From Triops longicaudatus (taxonomy: Eukaryota; Arthropoda; Branchiopoda; Notostraca; Triopsidae): a stretch of DNA of 64,000 nt. Position numbers and translations under genes: made by a program. The stretch covers positions 801,155 to 865,154 of the forward strand of contig JAGQDJ010000051.1 in NCBI GenBank assembly GCA_022885665.1. Reading direction: 5' to 3'. The notes under the pieces were generated by a model. That model was not told the origin of the DNA, did no database searches, and was given only the letters and a program-made list of their open reading frames with translations. Shown here in pieces: positions 63,201 through 64,000 of the stretch (position 1 is its first letter; each line of letters starts with the position of its first letter).

Positions 63201-64000
63201 TCTTTCAAAATTGCACAGTCGTGACTTGTATTCGGCGTTAACTTGTGTTTCGGAACGATTCCCACGTTGTAGGTATACGAAGACGGCGTCAAAGAAGGAT
63301 TATTTTTGTCTAAATACCAAAGGTCGCTTTACAACGTGGATCGACTTACCGCAAAACCTTGGTGGACTCCTGAAGAAACTAGTTACGCGCCGTTTTTCAA
63401 GTAAAACAGACTCTTAAATGTTTTTGTTAATTTCTTCATAAAGGAGATTTCTTTTCCAATTCTCTGTGGTTATGTTCTGTATTTATTTTCTAGTACGTCT
63501 GTGTATGCTTGTTGTATAATTATTTGTTATAATTTCCCCTTTTTAGTGATTTAAGTCATCTTTAGTGTTTAATAATTCTAGCTATTTCTGTATCTAAATT
63601 TCATTCTACTTTTTGAGTTATGAGTAAGTTTATTTGGTTGTTTTCCATTTTTTGTTTTCAGGGAGTTGGAGGCTCACTGGGAAGAAATTCGCGATGAAGG
63701 GTTGGCTTTGTTAAATGACCAAGATCCTCCTGCGTTTCAAGACGAAGCTGAGAATCTGAGACACACCGGCGACTGGAAGCAATTCGAATTGTTCACGCGT
63801 GGACAGAAAGTCCCCGGTCGTTGCCAAAGAGCACCCAAGACGTGCGCTTTAGTCGAAACATTTGCGCCAGCTGCGAGTTGCCGGCGTGGGCAAATCAAAT
63901 TTAGGTGCGAAAAAGCGCTTCTACTTTCATCGCTAAGAATCTTATGCGATTATCTTTTTCTGTGTAGTATTATGCATCCTGGAACTCACGTATGGACACA
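54243..64000 (+). CDS. ASPH: Aspartyl/asparaginyl beta-hydroxylase gene (whole locus, 3' end outside window)
   Basis: Type II ER membrane enzyme that uses Fe(II) and 2-oxoglutarate to hydroxylate Asp/Asn in EGF-like domains. Joining 54243-54294, 55708-55998, 57109-58577, 61447-61684, 62669-62890, 63069-63187, 63273-63400, 63662-63904 and 63968-64000 keeps one open frame across every junction (about 931 codons so far). Order: basic cytosolic tail (1-17), membrane helix (~43-61), acidic lumenal stalk to ~604 with a helical block at ~385-490, TPR-like helices, then the catalytic domain. Landmark matches to the human enzyme include NGFAKVHFGFVLK, DGRFYFHLGDA, QRSLYNV, PWWTPEET, IRDEGLA, APKTC, RRGQIKFS and HPGTHVW. 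The stalk makes it longer than the 758-residue human protein. The EF-hand-like segment that follows the human membrane helix is not seen here. Introns hold R1, hAT and MITE copies. Confidence 0.96.
55180..55285 (+). CDS. ASPH: Possible alternative first exon of ASPH (form b)
   Basis: An ATG in context AAAATGG opens 35 codons rich in Glu/Ala (starts MDIAQLEALAQEEY) and can be cut at 55285 before GTGGCC, also in phase 1, so it joins exon 2 in frame. The 300 bp upstream are pyrimidine-rich and promoter-like (TTTCG repeats). The donor is weak (GTGGCC). Vertebrate ASPH also uses alternative first exons. If unspliced, the frame runs on to a stop at 55407. It could be unrelated to ASPH. Confidence 0.35.
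55708..55998 (+). CDS. ASPH: ASPH exon 2: membrane-spanning segment
   Basis: Acceptor TTGTAG at 55707, donor GTAAAC at 55999, phase 1 on both sides. It encodes a short acidic/polar stretch, a hydrophobic helix (LIFALLLVILGVASGIIFF) and the start of the lumenal stalk with Glu and Pro. The basic-side-then-helix layout gives an N-in, C-lumenal protein, as in ASPH and junctin. The symmetric phase means the exon could be skipped or joined to different first exons. Confidence 0.88.
56283..56310 (+). terminator. Two intronic poly(A) signals in ASPH intron 2
   Basis: AATAAA occurs at 56283-56288 and again at 56305-56310, about 190-215 bp after the in-frame stop (56094-56096) reached when exon 2 is read through its donor. 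They could end a short membrane-anchored transcript. The R1 copy starts immediately after, so they may just reflect its A-rich border. Confidence 0.3.
56312..56935 (+). repeat. Dispersed repeat R1, copy 3, inside ASPH intron 2
   Basis: Matches copy 2 inverted from the terminal TTAATGGTAGAAAATT through the AATCAAACGCTATCCCGTAT block to the GATCAAAAGGTAAC block, then stops abruptly at ~56935. It is therefore truncated at its right end. Confidence 0.75.
57109..58577 (+). CDS. ASPH: ASPH exon 3: long acidic lumenal stalk with helical block
   Basis: 1,469 bp exon, acceptor CATAG at 57108, donor GTAAGT at 58578, entering in phase 1 and leaving in phase 0. It encodes ~490 residues of repetitive Glu/Pro/Val/Ala sequence (EEPAS, PEVV, PVEQ and similar). 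Between residues ~385 and ~490 is a stretch of heptad-like helix (VEDAVAELWLMVRRVKEEA; FEQLLEDVAEIERHLRSLL) with hardly any Pro. The human counterpart is an acidic linker spread over several exons. Codon use and the intact frame argue for a functional exon. Confidence 0.9.
58850..59896 (-). mobile_element. hAT-type DNA transposon remnant in ASPH intron 3
   Basis: Ends CAGACTTGGGC and, inverted, TAGAGCTGGGC, continuing AAAGTCAA / GTAGTCAA. Flanking octamers GTTACGAC (58842-58849) and GTTACCTG (59897-59904) look like a decayed 8-bp target duplication. The minus strand encodes a BED-finger tail (YVTTNLLRHMKKNHPG) with an upstream stop in the finger, then transposase-like sequence (TCPSRKKLVKVLLPS). 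It is 1.05 kb, with most of the transposase missing. Confidence 0.75.
58934..59400 (-). pseudogene. Degenerate hAT transposase N-terminus
   Basis: Open from 59296 to 58934 (120 codons); homology extends upstream through a stop codon at about 59336 to AKCKLFSK, where a BED finger would normally have two cysteines, so at least one is lost. The part after the finger ends near LTDFSFTT, close to where hAT proteins reach their first catalytic Asp region; nothing of the DDE core remains. Confidence 0.6.
60598..60790 (+). mobile_element. Tc1/mariner-style MITE, copy 3, in ASPH intron 3
   Basis: Inverted ends ACCGACCCAAACAAAC (60627 on) and GTTTGTTTGGGTCGTTTTTA, then TCGAGAAGTACT. Same family and orientation as 50412-50604. 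The left end carries a few extra bases. Confidence 0.7.
61447..61684 (+). CDS. ASPH: ASPH exon 4: first TPR-like unit
   Basis: Acceptor GTTCAG at 61446, donor GTACGT at 61685; phase 0 in, phase 1 out. The product (ALEALAKYSEILDVNPDH, then ALYGRARALEKLS and AIFAYRAVLDL) aligns with the human segment EEAVNAFKELVRKYPQSP onward. It forms a helical TPR-type scaffold N-terminal to the catalytic domain. Confidence 0.93.
61685..62668 (+). other. ASPH: ASPH intron 4
   Basis: GT-AG intron. It holds a 66-codon frame (61951-62151) with helix-like sequence after a CAG acceptor, but its phase does not fit exon 4 and exons 4 and 5 join directly to match the human protein. Confidence 0.7.
62669..62890 (+). 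CDS. ASPH: ASPH exon 5: TPR-like unit
   Basis: Acceptor TGTCAG at 62668, donor GTTTGT at 62891; phase 1 in and out. It encodes IQQRLIQRFPDDVELRNQL and NGFAKVHFGFVLK, close to human LQRLVQLFPNDTSLKNDL and NGFAKVHYGFILK. The donor is non-optimal but required by the homology. Confidence 0.94.
63069..63187 (+). CDS. ASPH: ASPH exon 6: TPR-like unit
   Basis: Acceptor TTCTCAG at 63068, donor GTACGA at 63188; phase 1 in, phase 0 out. It encodes IKYLSEGIASREPGVVDGR followed by FYFHLGDALMREGRNEEAMK, matching human YLKEGIESGDPGTDDGRFYFHLGDAMQRVG. Confidence 0.94.
63273..63400 (+). CDS. ASPH: ASPH exon 7: lead into catalytic domain
   Basis: Acceptor TTGTAG at 63272, donor GTAAAA at 63401; phase 0 in, phase 2 out. 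It encodes YQRSLYNVDRLTAKPWWTP, which matches human WQRSLYNVNGLKAQPWWTP almost residue for residue. Confidence 0.94.
63662..63904 (+). CDS. ASPH: ASPH exon 8: catalytic domain, first part
   Basis: Acceptor TTTCAG at 63661, donor GTGCGA at 63905; phase 2 in and out. It encodes WEEIRDEGLALL, GDWKQFELFTRGQK and CQRAPKTCALVE then CRRGQIKF, matching human GDWSQFTLWQQGRR and CRRGQIKYS. The Cys pair seen in the human domain (APKTC and GCRRG) is kept. Confidence 0.94.
63968..64000 (+). CDS. ASPH: ASPH exon 9 (truncated by window edge): start of metal-binding motif
   Basis: Acceptor TGTAG at 63967 restores Ser with the AG of exon 8. It encodes (S)IMHPGTHVWT then CA at the edge. The human protein reads HPGTHVWPH, where the final His is an iron ligand, so the cut codon is presumably CAY (His). 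The residue before it is Thr (ACA) instead of Pro. Confidence 0.92.

Overview
The window reads as nuclear DNA of an animal, probably an invertebrate. Coding signal is sparse, genes carry short to medium GT-AG introns, spacers are AT-rich, and there is much dispersed non-autonomous transposon debris, long poly-G runs and one assembly N (42916). An arthropod or other protostome is plausible, but the species cannot be fixed from the sequence. There are no operons, CRISPR arrays, rRNA genes or tRNA genes that I can see.

Two genes are certain. (1) 29360-30349 (+) is an intronless gene for a Notch-regulated ankyrin repeat protein (NRARP-like). Its C-terminal ~93 residues match the ankyrin domain of NRARP; its first ~236 residues are a Ser/Pro-rich, strongly acidic extension that the 114-residue vertebrate protein lacks. 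It has a TATA box (29021), a leader with an upstream ORF, and CSL/Su(H)-type motifs nearby, as expected of a Notch feedback target. (2) 54243-64000 (+), running off the right edge, is the gene for aspartyl/asparaginyl beta-hydroxylase (ASPH). I could join nine coding exons with fully consistent splice phases. They give a basic cytoplasmic tail, one membrane helix, a long Glu/Pro/Val-rich lumenal region with an internal helical block, TPR-like repeats and the start of the catalytic domain. A second possible first exon and in-frame intronic stops suggest alternative N-termini and short junctin-like forms.

The other ~53 kb is close to a gene desert. It carries pairs or trios of diverged dispersed repeats: R1 (~260-1295, 25560-27022, 56312-56935), R2 (2598-3480, 5679-6385), R3 (21368-22412, 37365-38256), R4 (11845-12510, 31915-32592), R5 (16778-17262, 34452-34935), R6 (15172-15530, 41045-41412). 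There is a Tc1/mariner-style MITE family (12691-12875, 50412-50604, 60598-60790), a 537-bp element with ~60-bp inverted ends (4861-5397), a 314-bp foldback (44938-45251), and a hAT remnant with a decayed BED finger inside ASPH intron 3 (58850-59896). A minus-strand reading frame at 9919-9686 starts with a good signal peptide and is the best candidate for an extra small gene.

The two genes have no evident joint role: NRARP acts on the Notch intracellular complex in the nucleus, and ASPH hydroxylates EGF-like domains in the ER. Notch and its ligands carry many such EGF domains, so both touch the Notch pathway. Their adjacency may well be chance.
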